Positions 8,093 to 18,394 of a stretch of 64,000 nt of DNA are shown here, in pieces. Each line of letters begins with the position of its first letter. The stretch's first letter is position 1. Both the position numbers and the translations under genes were made by a program. Origin of the DNA: Neobacillus jeddahensis (GTDB lineage: Bacteria > Bacillota > Bacilli > Bacillales > Cytobacillaceae). The stretch spans positions 1-64,000 of the forward strand of contig NZ_CCAS010000004.1 of assembly GCF_000612625.1 (NCBI RefSeq), written 5' to 3'. The notes under the pieces were generated by a model that saw only the letters and a program-made list of their open reading frames with translations, was not told the origin of the DNA and ran no database searches.

Positions 8093-10210
8093 TTAATTTT
8101 TTTGTTCTGCTTTTTCACGCTCTTCTTTAATTACAGCTTTTCGTGATAAGTTTACACGGCCTTGTTTATCAATTTCAGTTACTTTCACTAAAAGCTCGTC
8201 GCCGATCTTCACAACATCTTCCACTTTGCCTACACGTTCTTCAGCAAGTTCAGAAATATGAACGAGACCATCTTTTCCAGCAAAGATTTCAACAAAGCAA
8301 CCGAATTTTTCAATTCGTTTTACCTTACCAAGATACATTTCGCCTACTTGAACTTCACGAACAATATCTTCGATGATTTTCTTAGCTTTTTGGTTCATTT
8401 CTTGATTTGTTGAGGCAATAAATACAGTACCATCCTGCTCGATATCAATTTTAACGCCAGTTTCTTCAATAATCTTATTGATTTGTTTTCCGCTTGGTCC
8501 AATAACATCACGAATCTTATCAGGATTAATTGTCATTGTTAGAATTTTCGGTGCAAACTGTGATAGTTCACCTCTTGGTTCCGTGATGGTAGCAAGCATC
8601 GAATCTAGGATATGCATTCTGCCAACTTTTGCCTGTTGAAGAGCTTCCTCTAAAATTTCTCGTGAAAGACCTTCAATTTTAATATCCATTTGGAGTGCCG
8701 TAACACCTTTAGCTGTTCCTGCTACTTTAAAATCCATATCGCCAAGATGGTCTTCCATCCCTTGAATATCCGATAAAACGGTATAGTGTTCGCCAGATTT
8801 TACAAGTCCCATTGCAATACCTGCTACTGGAGCTTTGATCGGTACCCCAGCATCCATCATCGCTAGTGTACTAGCACAAATACTAGCTTGTGAAGTGGAA
8901 CCATTAGATTCAAGCACTTCAGATACTAGGCGAATTGTATATGGAAAATCCTTTTCAGATGGAACAATCGGTTCAAGTGCACGTTCACCAAGGGCACCAT
9001 GTCCAATTTCACGACGACCTGGTCCACGAATTGGACCGGTTTCACCCACACTGAATTGCGGGAAGTTATAATGATGCATAAAGCGTTTTTCTTCCTCAAT
9101 CCCAAGACCATCAAGAATTTGTACATCCCCCATAGCTCCAAGAGTACAAATACTTAGTGCCTGCGTTTGTCCGCGTGTAAATAATCCTGAACCGTGTGTA
9201 CGAGGTAATATTCCTACTTGAGAAGATAACGGACGAATTTCATCTATTTTACGACCATCCGGACGAACTTTCTCCACTGTAATTAAGCGGCGAACTTCAC
9301 CCTTCACAATCTTGTCCAAAATTTGCTTCACTTGTTTCATATCATCATCTGTTGCTTCATGTTCTTCAAATTTCGCGATTACTTGGTTCTTAACTACTTT
9401 GATTGCGTCCTCACGTGCATGCTTTTCTTGAACTTGGATCGCTTTTACCATATCGGTTTCGCAAAGTGATCTGACTTCTGCTTCAAGTTCTTGATCAATT
9501 TCATATAAAGTAATTTCTCTTTTTTCTTTACCAATTTCGGCGACAATTTTTTCTTGGAATTCAATCAAGCGTTTGATTTCATCATGGCCAAACATAATCG
9601 CCTCAAGCATGATTTCTTCAGGGACTTCAAGTGCTCCTGCCTCAACCATGTTAATCGCATCTTTTGTACCCGCCACCGTTAAGTGAATATCACTTTTTTC
9701 GGCTTGCTCAACGGTTGGATTAATGACAAATTCATTGTTTACTCTTCCTACAACAACACCAGCAATCGGCCCCTCAAATGGTATATCTGAAGTGCTTAAC
9801 GCTAAGGATGATCCGAACATTGCCGCCATTTCAGTGGAACAATCTTGATCCACACTCATAACGATACTGATTACTTGAACGTCATTTCTAAAACCATCAG
9901 CGAAAAGCGGACGGATCGGACGGTCAATCAAGCGGCTCGCTAAAATAGCTTTTTCACTTGGACGACCTTCACGTTTAATAAAACCTCCAGGGATTTTACC
10001 AACAGCATATAATCTCTCTTCGTAATTTACAGTTAACGGGAAAAAATCTAGGTTTTTCGGTTCTTTTGAAGCAGTTGCCGTGCTTAATACGGCAGTATCA
10101 CCATAGCGAACTAGGACTGCACCATTTGCTTGTTTTGCTAACTGACCAATCTCAACTGATAATTTACGACCAGCCCAATCCATAGAATATTCATGTTTCA
10201 TTTGTTCCAT
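8093..10210 (-). CDS. pnpA: Polyribonucleotide nucleotidyltransferase (PNPase)
   Basis: PNPase degrades mRNA 3'-to-5' by phosphorolysis as a trimer and is the main mRNA-turnover exonuclease in Bacillus. The 705-residue protein shows two RNase PH-type halves, a KH domain with [10 protein letters not shown] (about 563-572) and a C-terminal S1 domain ([20 protein letters not shown]). The ATG has an AGAGGGG site. The 270-base upstream region holds the rpsO terminator and a second terminator-like structure that may attenuate pnpA. Order rpsO-pnpA-ylxY is as in B. subtilis. Confidence 0.98.
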   Translation of the reverse strand: MEQMKHEYSMDWAGRKLSVEIGQLAKQANGAVLVRYGDTAVLSTATASKEPKNLDFFPLTVNYEERLYAVGKIPGGFIKREGRPSEKAILASRLIDRPIRPLFADGFRNDVQVISIVMSVDQDCSTEMAAMFGSSLALSTSDIPFEGPIAGVVVGRVNNEFVINPTVEQAEKSDIHLTVAGTKDAINMVEAGALEVPEEIMLEAIMFGHDEIKRLIEFQEKIVAEIGKEKREITLYEIDQELEAEVRSLCETDMVKAIQVQEKHAREDAIKVVKNQVIAKFEEHEATDDDMKQVKQILDKIVKGEVRRLITVEKVRPDGRKIDEIRPLSSQVGILPRTHGSGLFTRGQTQALSICTLGAMGDVQILDGLGIEEEKRFMHHYNFPQFSVGETGPIRGPGRREIGHGALGERALEPIVPSEKDFPYTIRLVSEVLESNGSTSQASICASTLAMMDAGVPIKAPVAGIAMGLVKSGEHYTVLSDIQGMEDHLGDMDFKVAGTAKGVTALQMDIKIEGLSREILEEALQQAKVGRMHILDSMLATITEPRGELSQFAPKILTMTINPDKIRDVIGPSGKQINKIIEETGVKIDIEQDGTVFIASTNQEMNQKAKKIIEDIVREVQVGEMYLGKVKRIEKFGCFVEIFAGKDGLVHISELAEERVGKVEDVVKIGDELLVKVTEIDKQGRVNLSRKAVIKEEREKAEQKN

Positions 10211-10300
10211 ATTTTTACCCCTCTCTATCTAAATCCCTAAGCATGATGATACGAGAGAATGACCTTTCGTTATTATCATCAAACTAATTCTAGCTAATAT

Positions 10301-10368
10301 AAAAAAAGCCTAGGAAGCTTTCTGTTTAAACCAAATTATTTATAGTATGCACAAAAAGGCCTAGACTT
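10301..10368 (-). terminator. Possible attenuator in the pnpA leader
   Basis: On the minus strand AAGTCTAGG (10360-10368) can pair with CCTAGGCTT (10306-10314), followed by seven T (10301-10307, overlapping). A competing short hairpin (GAAAGC with GCTTTT) uses the same 3' arm. The structure lies about 90 bases before pnpA and after the rpsO terminator, so it is either a second terminator or a leader attenuator. The long loop makes efficiency uncertain. Confidence 0.45.
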
Positions 10369-10448
10369 AAAATTATGTATAAAAATTTATTTATGACATA
10401 TGTGTCAATAGCATGTCCACTAACAAGTTTTTATCTTTTTTAGCCTAA

Positions 10449-10472
10449 TAAAAAAGCGGGAAAATTCCCGCT
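10449..10472 (-). terminator. Terminator after rpsO
   Basis: GCGGGAA (10456-10462) pairs with TTCCCGC (10465-10471), followed on the minus strand by six T. It lies directly past the rpsO stop at 10481. Confidence 0.8.
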
Positions 10473-10480
10473 TCTGTAGA

Positions 10481-10750
10481 CTAACGACGTAGACCAAGCT
10501 TATTAATTAACACACGGTAACGTTGAACGTCTTTATTACGTAGGAAAGTCAAAAGATTACGACGTTTACCAACCATTTTCAAAAGACCGCGACGTGAGTG
10601 GTGATCTTTCTTATGTGTACGTAAATGCTCGTTCAAATTGTTAATTGATTCAGTAAGGACAGCGATTTGAACTTCTGCAGATCCAGTGTCGCCTTCATGA
10701 GTTTTGTACTCATTGATAAGTTCATTTTTACGTTCTTGAGTGATTGCCAT
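10481..10750 (-). CDS. rpsO: 30S ribosomal protein S15
   Basis: S15 binds 16S rRNA at the three-way junction of the central domain, early in 30S assembly. The 89-residue protein contains the conserved stretch around [19 protein letters not shown] and ends in GLRR. The start is the ATG at 10750 with AGGAGGTGA just upstream; a longer frame (3 extra residues) begins inside that site. It has its own promoter and a roughly 90-base leader, and a terminator follows. Confidence 0.98.
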   Translation of the reverse strand: MAITQERKNELINEYKTHEGDTGSAEVQIAVLTESINNLNEHLRTHKKDHHSRRGLLKMVGKRRNLLTFLRNKDVQRYRVLINKLGLRR

Positions 10751-10769
10751 CCAGTTCACCTCCTAAATT

Positions 10770-10843
10770 TTCATATCCCCTGTTACCGAGCAAGCGTCGG
10801 TGACTCGACTTGCCAAGCAAAGGTTGTTTGTAATACGTACTTA
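10770..10843 (-). promoter_or_regulatory. rpsO mRNA leader, possible S15 autoregulatory region
   Basis: The leader between the rpsO promoter and the ribosome site contains a short hairpin, ACCGA pairing with TCGGT, close to the Shine-Dalgarno sequence. S15 is known to repress its own leader in several bacteria, including Bacillus relatives. Whether this leader has that fold is not shown by sequence alone. Confidence 0.3.
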
Positions 10844-10872
10844 AGAATACATTGTTTTACGGCAAATTGCAA
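10844..10872 (-). promoter_or_regulatory. sigma-A promoter of rpsO
   Basis: TTGCAA (10867-10872) and TATTCT (10844-10849) on the minus strand are 17 bases apart, about 94 bases before the rpsO ATG and after the ribF stop. Confidence 0.6.
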
Positions 10873-10921
10873 GTAGAAACCTGATAATATTGCAAGAAAA
10901 AACTTCTCGTTCGCATTATTA

Positions 10922-11875
10922 TCAGGAAGTATGTCGATTTATTTCAAAATAGTGTAAGGCGTTTTGTTTATCTTTTTCTATTTGATTGACAAGTTGATCG
11001 ATACCTGAAAATTTTTGTTCTGTTCTTAGATAAAGATGCCATTCAACGGTCACTTCTTCGTCATAAATATCTAGCTGAAAGTCAAACAAATGAACTTCCA
11101 CGGAAAGCTTTAATGAATCTTTATTGAATGTTGGCTTATAGCCCACATTACAAACACCTTCATACCAGCTATCGCGAACTCTCATTCTAACTGCGTAAAC
11201 CCCGGTCGGTGGAATGATATATTCCTCATTTATATGAATATTAGCAGTTGGAAACCCGATGGTTCTGCCTCGCTTATCACCGTGAATAACTTCCCCCGTT
11301 GTTGTATAGTTTCTGCCAAGTAGTGTAGGAAGCTGCTCAGTTTTGCCTTCCTTTAAGAGGTGACGAATTCTTGTGGAACTGACCTTTTCATCACCTTGTA
11401 CAAATTTCGATACAACCGTATAAGAAAATTTGTCTCGTGAATGAAATGGTAAGGTTTCCATAGTCCCTTTCCCCATTCTTCCATAGGAAAAATCAAACCC
11501 AGCCACAACGTGTTGGACATTTAACCCTATCACATACTGATCGATAAATTCCTGTGGGAGCAGGTTTGCAAATTCGGGAGTAAAGTGAATGATATATAAA
11601 TAATCAATACCTAATTCTTCAATTATCTTTATTTTCTCTTCTAACGGTGTAATATATTGAACATGCTTTTCATTTTTCCCTAATACAACAGAAGGATGAG
11701 GGTCAAATGTCATGACCGCACTAGAAATGCCATTCTTTTCTGCCTGATTTTTTGCCTCAAGAATGACTTGTTGATGACCACGATGAACACCGTCAAAATA
11801 ACCTAAAGCAATTGCAACAGGTGGAAACTCATTACTTACATCTTGATATGGGAAATTAAGCCTTTTTATTTCCAA
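10922..11875 (-). CDS. ribF: Bifunctional riboflavin kinase/FMN adenylyltransferase
   Basis: RibF (called RibC in B. subtilis) converts riboflavin to FMN and FMN to FAD. The 317-residue protein has an N-terminal nucleotidyltransferase domain with GYFDGVHRGHQ (about 25-35) and a C-terminal riboflavin kinase domain with GRTIGFPTANI. Translation appears to start at TTG (11875), preceded by AAGGTGAG at 6-7 bases. It follows truB by 31 bases in the nusA-infB operon. The stop codon falls inside a weak inverted repeat with ATTATCAGG. Confidence 0.95.
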   Translation of the reverse strand: MEIKRLNFPYQDVSNEFPPVAIALGYFDGVHRGHQQVILEAKNQAEKNGISSAVMTFDPHPSVVLGKNEKHVQYITPLEEKIKIIEELGIDYLYIIHFTPEFANLLPQEFIDQYVIGLNVQHVVAGFDFSYGRMGKGTMETLPFHSRDKFSYTVVSKFVQGDEKVSSTRIRHLLKEGKTEQLPTLLGRNYTTTGEVIHGDKRGRTIGFPTANIHINEEYIIPPTGVYAVRMRVRDSWYEGVCNVGYKPTFNKDSLKLSVEVHLFDFQLDIYDEEVTVEWHLYLRTEQKFSGIDQLVNQIEKDKQNALHYFEINRHTS

Positions 11876-11906
11876 ATGAAACTCACCTTTTCTATACCGT
11901 ACCTTC

Positions 11907-12824
11907 TTATATATCGTTACGTAATACCTTCACAGGTTTCAGTAGACCTGGCTTATTAGGATGCTTTGAATAAATAGCCAGAGCCATTCCATCAACTGTT
12001 TCAGCAATAATCGGTCCGTTACTAGTATTAAAATCTTCTGGTATTTGTAATAGTGCACCATTTTTCACTTTCTCTGCTACTTTATCATTAATCAGTAATT
12101 TCGGCAAATGAGAAAGTGCCGTTTCTAGTGGTTGTAACACACTGAAAATCGTTCCTTCCTCCATATGTTTTTCAACCTCTTCAAAGGTCAAACAATTCTC
12201 CAAGGTGAAATTAGCCGATTGAACTCTCTGTAAGTAGGACATATGCGCTGGAAAACCAAGTGACTCACCAATCATGACAGCCAATGTACGGATATAGGTA
12301 CCTTTACTGCAGCTAACTCTAAAGCGGAATGAAATAAGTTCTCCTTCAAAATGTTCCCGATCATCAAGCATCTCGATTGAATAGATGGTAACCTTTCTTG
12401 TCGGTCGCTCTACTTCGATTCCTTTTCGTGCATATTCGTAAAGGCGGACCCCACCTATTTTCACTGCTGAAAACATCGGAGGAGTTTGTTCAATTTCTCC
12501 GGTCAATGATTGGAGTACCTTCATAATCTCTGCTCTAGAAATAGTCCGGTTTACAGTTTTTTTTTCTACGACTTCGCCGGATGCATCTTCAGTAGTTGTG
12601 GAAAAGCCCAGTGTAACTTCACCAACATAAGCTTTACCTGCATCCGTTATGTACTCCGCTACCTTAGTTGCTTTCCCAATACAAATAGGTAATACGCCCG
12701 TCACATCAGGATCAAGTGTGCCTGTATGGCCAACTTTTTTTGTTTTTAAAATTTTTCTCAATTTAAAAACACAATCGTGAGAAGTTAACCCTGCTGGTTT
12801 AAATAATGGTAATATCCCTTCCAT
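11907..12824 (-). CDS. truB: tRNA pseudouridine(55) synthase
   Basis: TruB makes pseudouridine 55 in the T-loop of tRNAs. The catalytic aspartate is Asp38 in GHTGTLDPD. The start is the ATG at 12824 (MEGILPLFKPAG), matching the family N-terminus and preceded by GAAGGGA; the open frame extends 25 codons further without a ribosome site. The product has 305 residues. A strong terminator-like palindrome lies between rbfA and truB, so truB-ribF may be expressed below the upstream genes or from a local promoter. Confidence 0.96.
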   Translation of the reverse strand: MEGILPLFKPAGLTSHDCVFKLRKILKTKKVGHTGTLDPDVTGVLPICIGKATKVAEYITDAGKAYVGEVTLGFSTTTEDASGEVVEKKTVNRTISRAEIMKVLQSLTGEIEQTPPMFSAVKIGGVRLYEYARKGIEVERPTRKVTIYSIEMLDDREHFEGELISFRFRVSCSKGTYIRTLAVMIGESLGFPAHMSYLQRVQSANFTLENCLTFEEVEKHMEEGTIFSVLQPLETALSHLPKLLINDKVAEKVKNGALLQIPEDFNTSNGPIIAETVDGMALAIYSKHPNKPGLLKPVKVLRNDI

Positions 12825-12881
12825 CTTATCCCTTCTTTCTACACTCAATTTAAGGAGAAAGTCTCCTAAGGAAAACCCATT

Positions 12882-12909
12882 AAAAAAAGGGATAGACAAT
12901 TGTCTATCC
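12882..12909 (-). terminator. Intra-operon terminator between rbfA and truB
   Basis: A perfect 20-base palindrome (12890-12909, arms GGATAGAC/GTCTATCC) is followed on the minus strand by seven T (12882-12888). It begins 2 bases past the rbfA stop. It should give partial or full termination inside the rimP-to-ribF gene cluster. Confidence 0.8.
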
Positions 12910-12910
12910 T

Positions 12911-13282
12911 CTATTCTTCTTCATTTTTTTCCATTGGTTTATCATCTGCATGCAATGAATGAAGTAATGTTTCAATTCGATTGCCGTAATCGATTGATTC
13001 GTCCCATTCAAAGATAATTTCAGGTGTTTTGCGAAGGCGAATACGCTGGCCAATTTCGGTTCGAATAAAACCTTTGGCTTTTGCTAGTCCCTTTAAGGTA
13101 TTTTCCCTTTGCTCTTCATCACCTAATACAGATATATATACTTTTGCCTGTTGCAGATCTCCTGTTACTTGAACATCAGTAACTGTCACAAAGCCGATCC
13201 GAGGATCTTTAATTTTACGACCGATGATGTCACCAAGTTCTTTTTTCATTTGTTCTCCAACACGGTTTGCTCTGTGGCTCAT
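12911..13282 (-). CDS. rbfA: 30S ribosome-binding factor A
   Basis: RbfA is a KH-fold protein needed for 16S rRNA 5'-end maturation and cold adaptation. The 123-residue product shows the family N-terminus ([18 protein letters not shown]) and the [13 protein letters not shown] strand. The ATG at 13282 has GAGGTG at 7 bases; a GTG three codons upstream lacks one. It is 17 bases from ylxP. Confidence 0.96.
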   Translation of the reverse strand: MSHRANRVGEQMKKELGDIIGRKIKDPRIGFVTVTDVQVTGDLQQAKVYISVLGDEEQRENTLKGLAKAKGFIRTEIGQRIRLRKTPEIIFEWDESIDYGNRIETLLHSLHADDKPMEKNEEE

Positions 13283-13299
13283 CACATTCACCTCTTAAC

Positions 13300-13581
13300 T
13301 TAAAGCCAATCAATCTCGGTGATCGTTCTTTCTATTTCTGGAAATGAGTCGATTAGTTTTAGTGCATTTTGCAATTCATGCTCAGTCGATACCCGTGTAG
13401 AGGTAACAACAGCAATGGCAATTGTTGTTCTTTGCCATACGTCCTGATAGCCAACCTCTGCCACGGATACATTAAATTTTTGTTTTAATCGAGTAAGGAT
13501 ACGCTGCAAGACAGCGCGTTTCTCTTTTAAAGAATGAGCATTATAAATCATGCATTCACATTCGGCTACACCGATGATCAT
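13300..13581 (-). CDS. ylxP: DUF503 family protein YlxP
   Basis: This 93-residue protein is of the DUF503/YlxP family, with the family signature [13 protein letters not shown] (about 16-28) and a C-terminal [10 protein letters not shown]. Its ATG overlaps the infB stop by 4 bases, implying translational coupling. It is always found between infB and rbfA in Bacillus, hinting at a ribosome-linked role that has not been defined. Confidence 0.9.
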   Translation of the reverse strand: MIIGVAECECMIYNAHSLKEKRAVLQRILTRLKQKFNVSVAEVGYQDVWQRTTIAIAVVTSTRVSTEHELQNALKLIDSFPEIERTITEIDWL

Positions 13582-15890
13582 TTTCGTTCAATTTCTTCCA
13601 TTACATATGCTTCAATGATATCTCCTTCTTTAACATCATTAAAGTTTTTAATGGTAATTCCACATTCATATCCTTGTGAAACCTCTTTTGCATCGTCTTT
13701 AAAACGTTTTAAGGCATCAATTTGTCCTTCGAAAATGACGACACCGTTACGAATTAAGCGAATACCGCTATCACGTGTAATTTTACCATCGGTTACATAA
13801 GAACCGGCAATAGTACCCACCTTAGAAACTTTGAAGGTTTGACGGATTTCAGCCTGACCAATAATCTTTTCTTGGAATTCTGGATCAAGCATACCCTTCA
13901 TAGCCGCTTCAATCTCTTCAATCACTTTATAGATGATGCGGTGAAGACGAACGTCAACCTTTTCAGCCTCAGCTGCACGCTTCGCATTAACATCAGGACG
14001 CACGTTAAAGCCGATAACAATAGCATTCGATGCAGCTGCAAGTGTAATATCTGACTCATTAATGGCTCCTGCGCCACTATGAATAATTTTAATGTTGACA
14101 CCTTGAACGTCAATTTTTTGTAATGAAGCAGCAACGGCCTCTGCAGAACCTTGAACATCAGCTTTTAAGATGATGTTTAGATCCTTCATTTCCCCTAGCT
14201 TCAATTGATCAAAGAGCGTTTCAAGACTAACAATAGATTTTTCACCACGTTGGGCAACTAATGCAGATTGTGCACGTGCTTCCCCAACTTGACGTGCGGT
14301 CTTTTCATCTTCAAATACGACGAAACGGTCACCAGCTTGTGGAACGTCATTTAAACCTGTGATTTCAACTGGAGTCGATGGGCCAGCTTCTTTAACACGA
14401 CGTCCTTTATCATTTACCATCGCACGAACACGACCAAAGGTGTTTCCTACAACGATTGGATCGCCAATTTTTAAGGTACCGTTTTGAACTAGTAAAGTTG
14501 CAACCGATCCACGACCCTTATCTAATTGTGCCTCAATTACTGTACCAACAGCTTTACGATTAGGATTGGCCTTGTATTCTTCTACCTCACCTACAAGGAG
14601 AATCATTTCAAGAAGGCTATCAATGCCCTCTCCGGTTTTTGCGGATAATGGGACAAATATGGTATCCCCACCCCAAGCTTCCGATACTAATCCATGCTCA
14701 GTCAATTCTTGCATAACTCTGTCAGCATTTGCTGCTTCTTTATCCATTTTATTAACGGCAACAATAATTGGAACCTCAGCCGCTTTCGCGTGGTTAATTG
14801 CTTCAACCGTTTGTGGCATAACACCATCATCTGCTGCAACAACAAGAATGGTGATGTCAGTAATTTTCGCACCTCGAGCACGCATAGTTGTAAAGGCAGC
14901 ATGTCCCGGCGTATCTAAGAAAGTAATTTTCTTTCCATTTTCAACGACCTGGTAAGCTCCGATATGCTGTGTAATTCCTCCAGCTTCACCTTCTGTTACC
15001 TTTGTATTTCGAATCGAATCAAGTAATGTTGTTTTTCCATGGTCAACGTGCCCCATGATTGTAACAACCGAAGGTCTTTCCACTAAGTCTTCCTTAGGAT
15101 CCTCAGTAAAATACACTTCTAAATCAGTCGTATCGATTTTAATTTCTTCTTCCACTTCGACACCATATTCTCCGGCAATCAATTCAATCGCATCTTTATC
15201 TAAAACTTGGTTAATGGTTGCCATAACGCCAAGTAAGAAGAGCTTTTTAATGATTTCTGAAGGCTCACGATAGATCTTTTTCGCTAATTCTCCAACCGTT
15301 AGTGATTCGCTAAAAGTAATTTTAGCTGGAAGCTCTTTCTCCTTTTTCTTCACTGGCTGTGTATTTTGGACAGGAGTATGAGCTTTTTTCTTTTTATTAT
15401 TATTATTGTTATGACGATTTTGGTTATTATTATAAGGTCTTGCCTTTGCTTTATCAGCGTTATTAAAAACTTTATTTTCTTTTGTTTGAGTTTCTTGATT
15501 TTGTTTCTTGCCTTCCACCTTTTTTGGAGCTGAGGCAACCTTTACCTTGCTAGGATCGGTATTTTTATCTGCAGCTTCCTCAAATGCTTTAGGTGTTTTA
15601 GCCTGTACCTGCGGTTTTTGACCTGACTGTGCTGGTCTTTGAGTTGAACGATTTTGCTGTCCAGCAGGACGGGTATTGTTGCGATTTTGCTGGCTATTGT
15701 GATTCTGTTTTTGCTGTGATGAATTGGTTTCTTTTTTATTATAAGTTGCATCGAGTTTTTTTATATCTTCATCTTCTATTGTTGCCATATGATTGGAGAC
15801 CTCTATATTCATTTCTTTTAATTTATTGATAATTTCTTTACTGGATATATTGTGTTTCTTAGCGTATTCATAAACACGGACTTTACTCAT
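13578..15890 (-). CDS. infB: Translation initiation factor IF-2
   Basis: IF-2 is the GTPase that places fMet-tRNA on the 30S subunit. The 770-residue protein has an N-terminal IF2_N domain, a low-complexity linker rich in N, Q and K (about 50-180), a second IF2_N region, then the GTPase domain with GHVDHGKT (280-287), DTPGH and NKMD. The start is the ATG at 15890 ([12 protein letters not shown]) with a GGGGGTGA site; an upstream frame extension overlaps ylxQ and is not credible. It is about 50 residues longer than the B. subtilis protein, mostly in the linker. Confidence 0.97.
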   Translation of the reverse strand: MSKVRVYEYAKKHNISSKEIINKLKEMNIEVSNHMATIEDEDIKKLDATYNKKETNSSQQKQNHNSQQNRNNTRPAGQQNRSTQRPAQSGQKPQVQAKTPKAFEEAADKNTDPSKVKVASAPKKVEGKKQNQETQTKENKVFNNADKAKARPYNNNQNRHNNNNNKKKKAHTPVQNTQPVKKKEKELPAKITFSESLTVGELAKKIYREPSEIIKKLFLLGVMATINQVLDKDAIELIAGEYGVEVEEEIKIDTTDLEVYFTEDPKEDLVERPSVVTIMGHVDHGKTTLLDSIRNTKVTEGEAGGITQHIGAYQVVENGKKITFLDTPGHAAFTTMRARGAKITDITILVVAADDGVMPQTVEAINHAKAAEVPIIVAVNKMDKEAANADRVMQELTEHGLVSEAWGGDTIFVPLSAKTGEGIDSLLEMILLVGEVEEYKANPNRKAVGTVIEAQLDKGRGSVATLLVQNGTLKIGDPIVVGNTFGRVRAMVNDKGRRVKEAGPSTPVEITGLNDVPQAGDRFVVFEDEKTARQVGEARAQSALVAQRGEKSIVSLETLFDQLKLGEMKDLNIILKADVQGSAEAVAASLQKIDVQGVNIKIIHSGAGAINESDITLAAASNAIVIGFNVRPDVNAKRAAEAEKVDVRLHRIIYKVIEEIEAAMKGMLDPEFQEKIIGQAEIRQTFKVSKVGTIAGSYVTDGKITRDSGIRLIRNGVVIFEGQIDALKRFKDDAKEVSQGYECGITIKNFNDVKEGDIIEAYVMEEIERK

Positions 15891-15909
15891 TATTTCACCC
15901 CCGCTAGAT

Positions 15910-16224
15910 TTAATCGAGCAACGTAACCAGTTTTTTTGCAAATCCATCATCCATAACAGCTACAACTACGCGGGCTTCTTTGCCAATTGCTTGACCAAGA
16001 AGATGACGATCTTCCACCAATTTGAATGGAACTTGATAGGAATTACATTTATCTGTAATTTTTTTAGTCGTATTTGCAGATGCATCTGCAGCTAATAAAA
16101 CGAGCTTTGCTTTTCCGTTTCGGATTTCCTTAACGGCAAGCTCTTCACCCGATATGATTTTACGCGCTCGATTGGCCAAGCCAAGTAATGACATCCATTG
16201 ATTCTGTCTCATTTGGATAGTCAA
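15910..16224 (-). CDS. ylxQ: YlxQ, L7Ae/L30e-like ribosomal protein
   Basis: This small RNA-binding protein of the L7Ae/L30e fold (about 104 residues) contains [16 protein letters not shown] and [16 protein letters not shown]. It probably binds structured RNA such as kink-turns, as B. subtilis YlxQ/RplGA does. The start is ambiguous: a TTG at 16224 overlaps the rnpM stop (TTGA) and lies close to AAGGAG, while an ATG at 16212 is 14 bases from it. I keep the TTG, but the difference is only four residues. Confidence 0.9.
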   Translation of the reverse strand: MTIQMRQNQWMSLLGLANRARKIISGEELAVKEIRNGKAKLVLLAADASANTTKKITDKCNSYQVPFKLVEDRHLLGQAIGKEARVVVAVMDDGFAKKLVTLLD

Positions 16225-16493
16225 TTCTCCTTCTCTATTAGCTCAAGTAATTCTTCATAAATAGAATCATTTATCGGAACCTCTAAATGATTAGACAAGG
16301 TATTTTTTTTCTTGGCTAGTAGGACAGCTTCCTTGTCCTTTGAAAGGTATGCACCTCTGCCGGATTTTTTACCGGTTAAGTCGATGGATACTTCCCCTTC
16401 TTTAGAACGAACGATGCGAACGAGTTCTTTTTTCGGCTTCATTTCACCGGTTGCCACACATTTGCGCATTGGAACTTTTTTCTTTGTGTTCAC
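16221..16493 (-). CDS. rnpM: YlxR/RnpM, RNase P modulator
   Basis: This 90-residue basic protein of the YlxR family has the signature [21 protein letters not shown] (8-28) and GRGAYL. B. subtilis YlxR has been described as an RNA-binding protein that interacts with RNase P. The start is GTG at 16493 with a GAGGTG site 8 bases upstream. It lies between nusA and ylxQ, as in other Firmicutes, in the rimP-nusA operon. Confidence 0.92.
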   Translation of the reverse strand: MNTKKKVPMRKCVATGEMKPKKELVRIVRSKEGEVSIDLTGKKSGRGAYLSKDKEAVLLAKKKNTLSNHLEVPINDSIYEELLELIEKEN

Positions 16494-16509
16494 TCGCCAT
16501 TCACCTCAC

Positions 16510-17634
16510 CTAATCGTCTAACTCATCTTCAAAATCAAAATCAGTCTCAACCTGATCATCAAACAGTCTGATTGTTTCTTCACGTGGATAAATTCCCAGT
16601 TCTCGTGCTTCTGTTTCTGATTTAATATCAATTTTCCAGCCTGTTAATTTTGCTGCAAGGCGGGCATTTTGGCCTCGTTTACCAATTGCCAAAGAAAGCT
16701 GATAATCTGGAACAACGACGGTTGTTGCTTTTTCATTTTCGCTCACCATTACATCAAGCACTTTAGAAGGACTTAAGGAATTGGCAACAAAAACAACGGG
16801 ATCATCTGACCATTTCACAATATCGATCTTTTCACCCTTTAATTCATTAACAACTGCCTGAACCCTTGTTCCTTTCGGTCCAACACAAGATCCAACTGGA
16901 TCGACCTCATGATTATCTGAATGAACGGAAATCTTCGAACGATCTCCCGCTTCTCGAGCAACTGATTTAATCTCGACTGTTCCATCATAAATTTCAGGAA
17001 CTTCTATTTCAAAAAGGCGTTTTAACAATCCTGGATGGGTCCGAGACACGAATATTTGCGGACCTTTTGTTGTCTTTTCAACCTTGGTGATAAATACCTT
17101 GATGCGATCATGTGGCTTATATCGTTCATTAGGCATTTGTTCACTAACAGGTAATAATGCTTCAATCTTACCTAGGCTGACATATATAAATTTAGAATCC
17201 AGCCTTTGAACAATCCCGGTCATGATATCTTCTTCACGGTCAATAAACTCTGAATAAATAATACCTCTCTCAGCTTCTCTGACACGTTGTGTGACCACTT
17301 GCTTAGCAGTTTGGGCAGCAATCCTGCCAAAATCTTTTGGCGTAACTTCCATTTCAACTACATCTTCAACGTTGTAGTTAGGATTAATTTGCTGTGCATC
17401 TTCTAAAGAAATTTCAAGGCGTGGATCAAATACTTGATCTACTACTTCTTTTCGTGCAAAAACACGCATAGCGCCCACTTTTAAATTCATGTCAATACGG
17501 ACATTTTGGGCTTGATTAAAATTACGGCGGTATGCCGATACAAGTGCTGCCTCGATTGCTTCAATTAAAATATCTCTAGAAATACCTTTTTCTCTTTCCA
17601 GTATTGTAAGAGCATCTAATAATTCGCTGCTCAT
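16510..17634 (-). CDS. nusA: Transcription termination/antitermination factor NusA
   Basis: NusA binds RNA polymerase and modulates pausing, intrinsic termination and rRNA antitermination. The 374-residue protein has the N-terminal polymerase-binding domain, an S1 domain (about 135-200) and KH domains with [10 protein letters not shown] and [13 protein letters not shown], and an acidic tail ([10 protein letters not shown]). It lacks C-terminal acidic repeats, as normal for Firmicutes. It follows rimP by 33 bases. Confidence 0.98.
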   Translation of the reverse strand: MSSELLDALTILEREKGISRDILIEAIEAALVSAYRRNFNQAQNVRIDMNLKVGAMRVFARKEVVDQVFDPRLEISLEDAQQINPNYNVEDVVEMEVTPKDFGRIAAQTAKQVVTQRVREAERGIIYSEFIDREEDIMTGIVQRLDSKFIYVSLGKIEALLPVSEQMPNERYKPHDRIKVFITKVEKTTKGPQIFVSRTHPGLLKRLFEIEVPEIYDGTVEIKSVAREAGDRSKISVHSDNHEVDPVGSCVGPKGTRVQAVVNELKGEKIDIVKWSDDPVVFVANSLSPSKVLDVMVSENEKATTVVVPDYQLSLAIGKRGQNARLAAKLTGWKIDIKSETEARELGIYPREETIRLFDDQVETDFDFEDELDD

Positions 17635-17667
17635 TTGCTTGTATCCCCCTAATCATATTCAATTTTT

Positions 17668-18138
17668 TTATGAAAAAATAACAGCTAATCGTGCATTTGC
17701 TACTTTTTCATATGGAATTTCAACAGTTTTTTTACGAGTTTTAATTTTCACTTCAATTTTTAGATATTGACCATTAAATTCGAGTAAGGTACCCTCGAAG
17801 CTTTTTTCCCCATCAATTGGTTCATAGGTTTTGATAAAGACATTTTTACCGATTGCCTTTTCAAAGTCCTTTTCCTTTTTTAATGGACGCTCCGCACCTG
17901 GTGATGACACTTCAAGAAAGTAGTTATGGGGAATGGGGTCAATCTCATCGAGTTTTTCACTTAGTCGCTCGCTCACTACACCGCAGTCCTCAATATCAAC
18001 ACCTTTATCTGAATCAATATATACGCGAAGAAACCAACTTTTTCCTTCCTTCACATACTCAATTTCCACTAATTCAAGGCCTAGTTCTTGAAAAATAGGT
18101 TCAGCTAGCTCTTCTACAACTTCCGTTACTTTGCTCAT
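17668..18138 (-). CDS. rimP: Ribosome maturation factor RimP
   Basis: RimP assists 30S subunit assembly. The 156-residue protein has family features: [13 protein letters not shown] at the N-terminus, the [11 protein letters not shown] region and [13 protein letters not shown]. It is the first gene of the rimP-nusA-rnpM-ylxQ-infB-ylxP-rbfA cluster; a strong promoter lies about 190 bases upstream. The ATG has GAAGGAGG. Confidence 0.96.
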   Translation of the reverse strand: MSKVTEVVEELAEPIFQELGLELVEIEYVKEGKSWFLRVYIDSDKGVDIEDCGVVSERLSEKLDEIDPIPHNYFLEVSSPGAERPLKKEKDFEKAIGKNVFIKTYEPIDGEKSFEGTLLEFNGQYLKIEVKIKTRKKTVEIPYEKVANARLAVIFS

Positions 18139-18268
18139 GCTCTACCTCCTTCTCTATATTATTTCACCCATATTCTATGTAGTTCACGGATAGTTTTATC
18201 AAGTAACTCTAAAAAACATTAGTAAACAAAACCAAGATGCGGTTACCCGCAGCTTGATTACATAACGA

Positions 18269-18291
18269 AAGAGTGGGTTTCCCCACTCTTG
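18269..18291 (-). promoter_or_regulatory. Leader hairpin upstream of rimP
   Basis: AAGAGTGGG and CCCACTCTT form a strong 9-bp stem in the rimP leader, followed on the minus strand by TTTCG rather than a long T run; a second hairpin (GCGG with CCGC around 18238-18252) follows. They may be a weak terminator or leader structure controlling the nusA operon. Confidence 0.4.
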
Positions 18292-18324
18292 AACACGAGA
18301 GTATTTCTTAGTATTTCCAATAAA

Positions 18325-18353
18325 ACTATACCATAACCAAGATTTATATGCAA
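18325..18353 (-). promoter_or_regulatory. sigma-A promoter of the rimP-nusA-infB operon
   Basis: TTGCAT (18348-18353) and TATAGT (18325-18330) are 17 bases apart on the minus strand, with TGG just before the -10 (extended -10). It lies 42 bases past the polC stop and gives a leader of about 180 bases. Confidence 0.7.
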
Positions 18354-18394
18354 ACTCATTCACGGTGCAGATAGTCCAGCAAGGTTATCCTTTT

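Noticed and set aside
14566..14955. Antisense open frame of 129 codons within infB
   Set aside because: It is the reverse-strand shadow of the conserved GTPase domain coding sequence.
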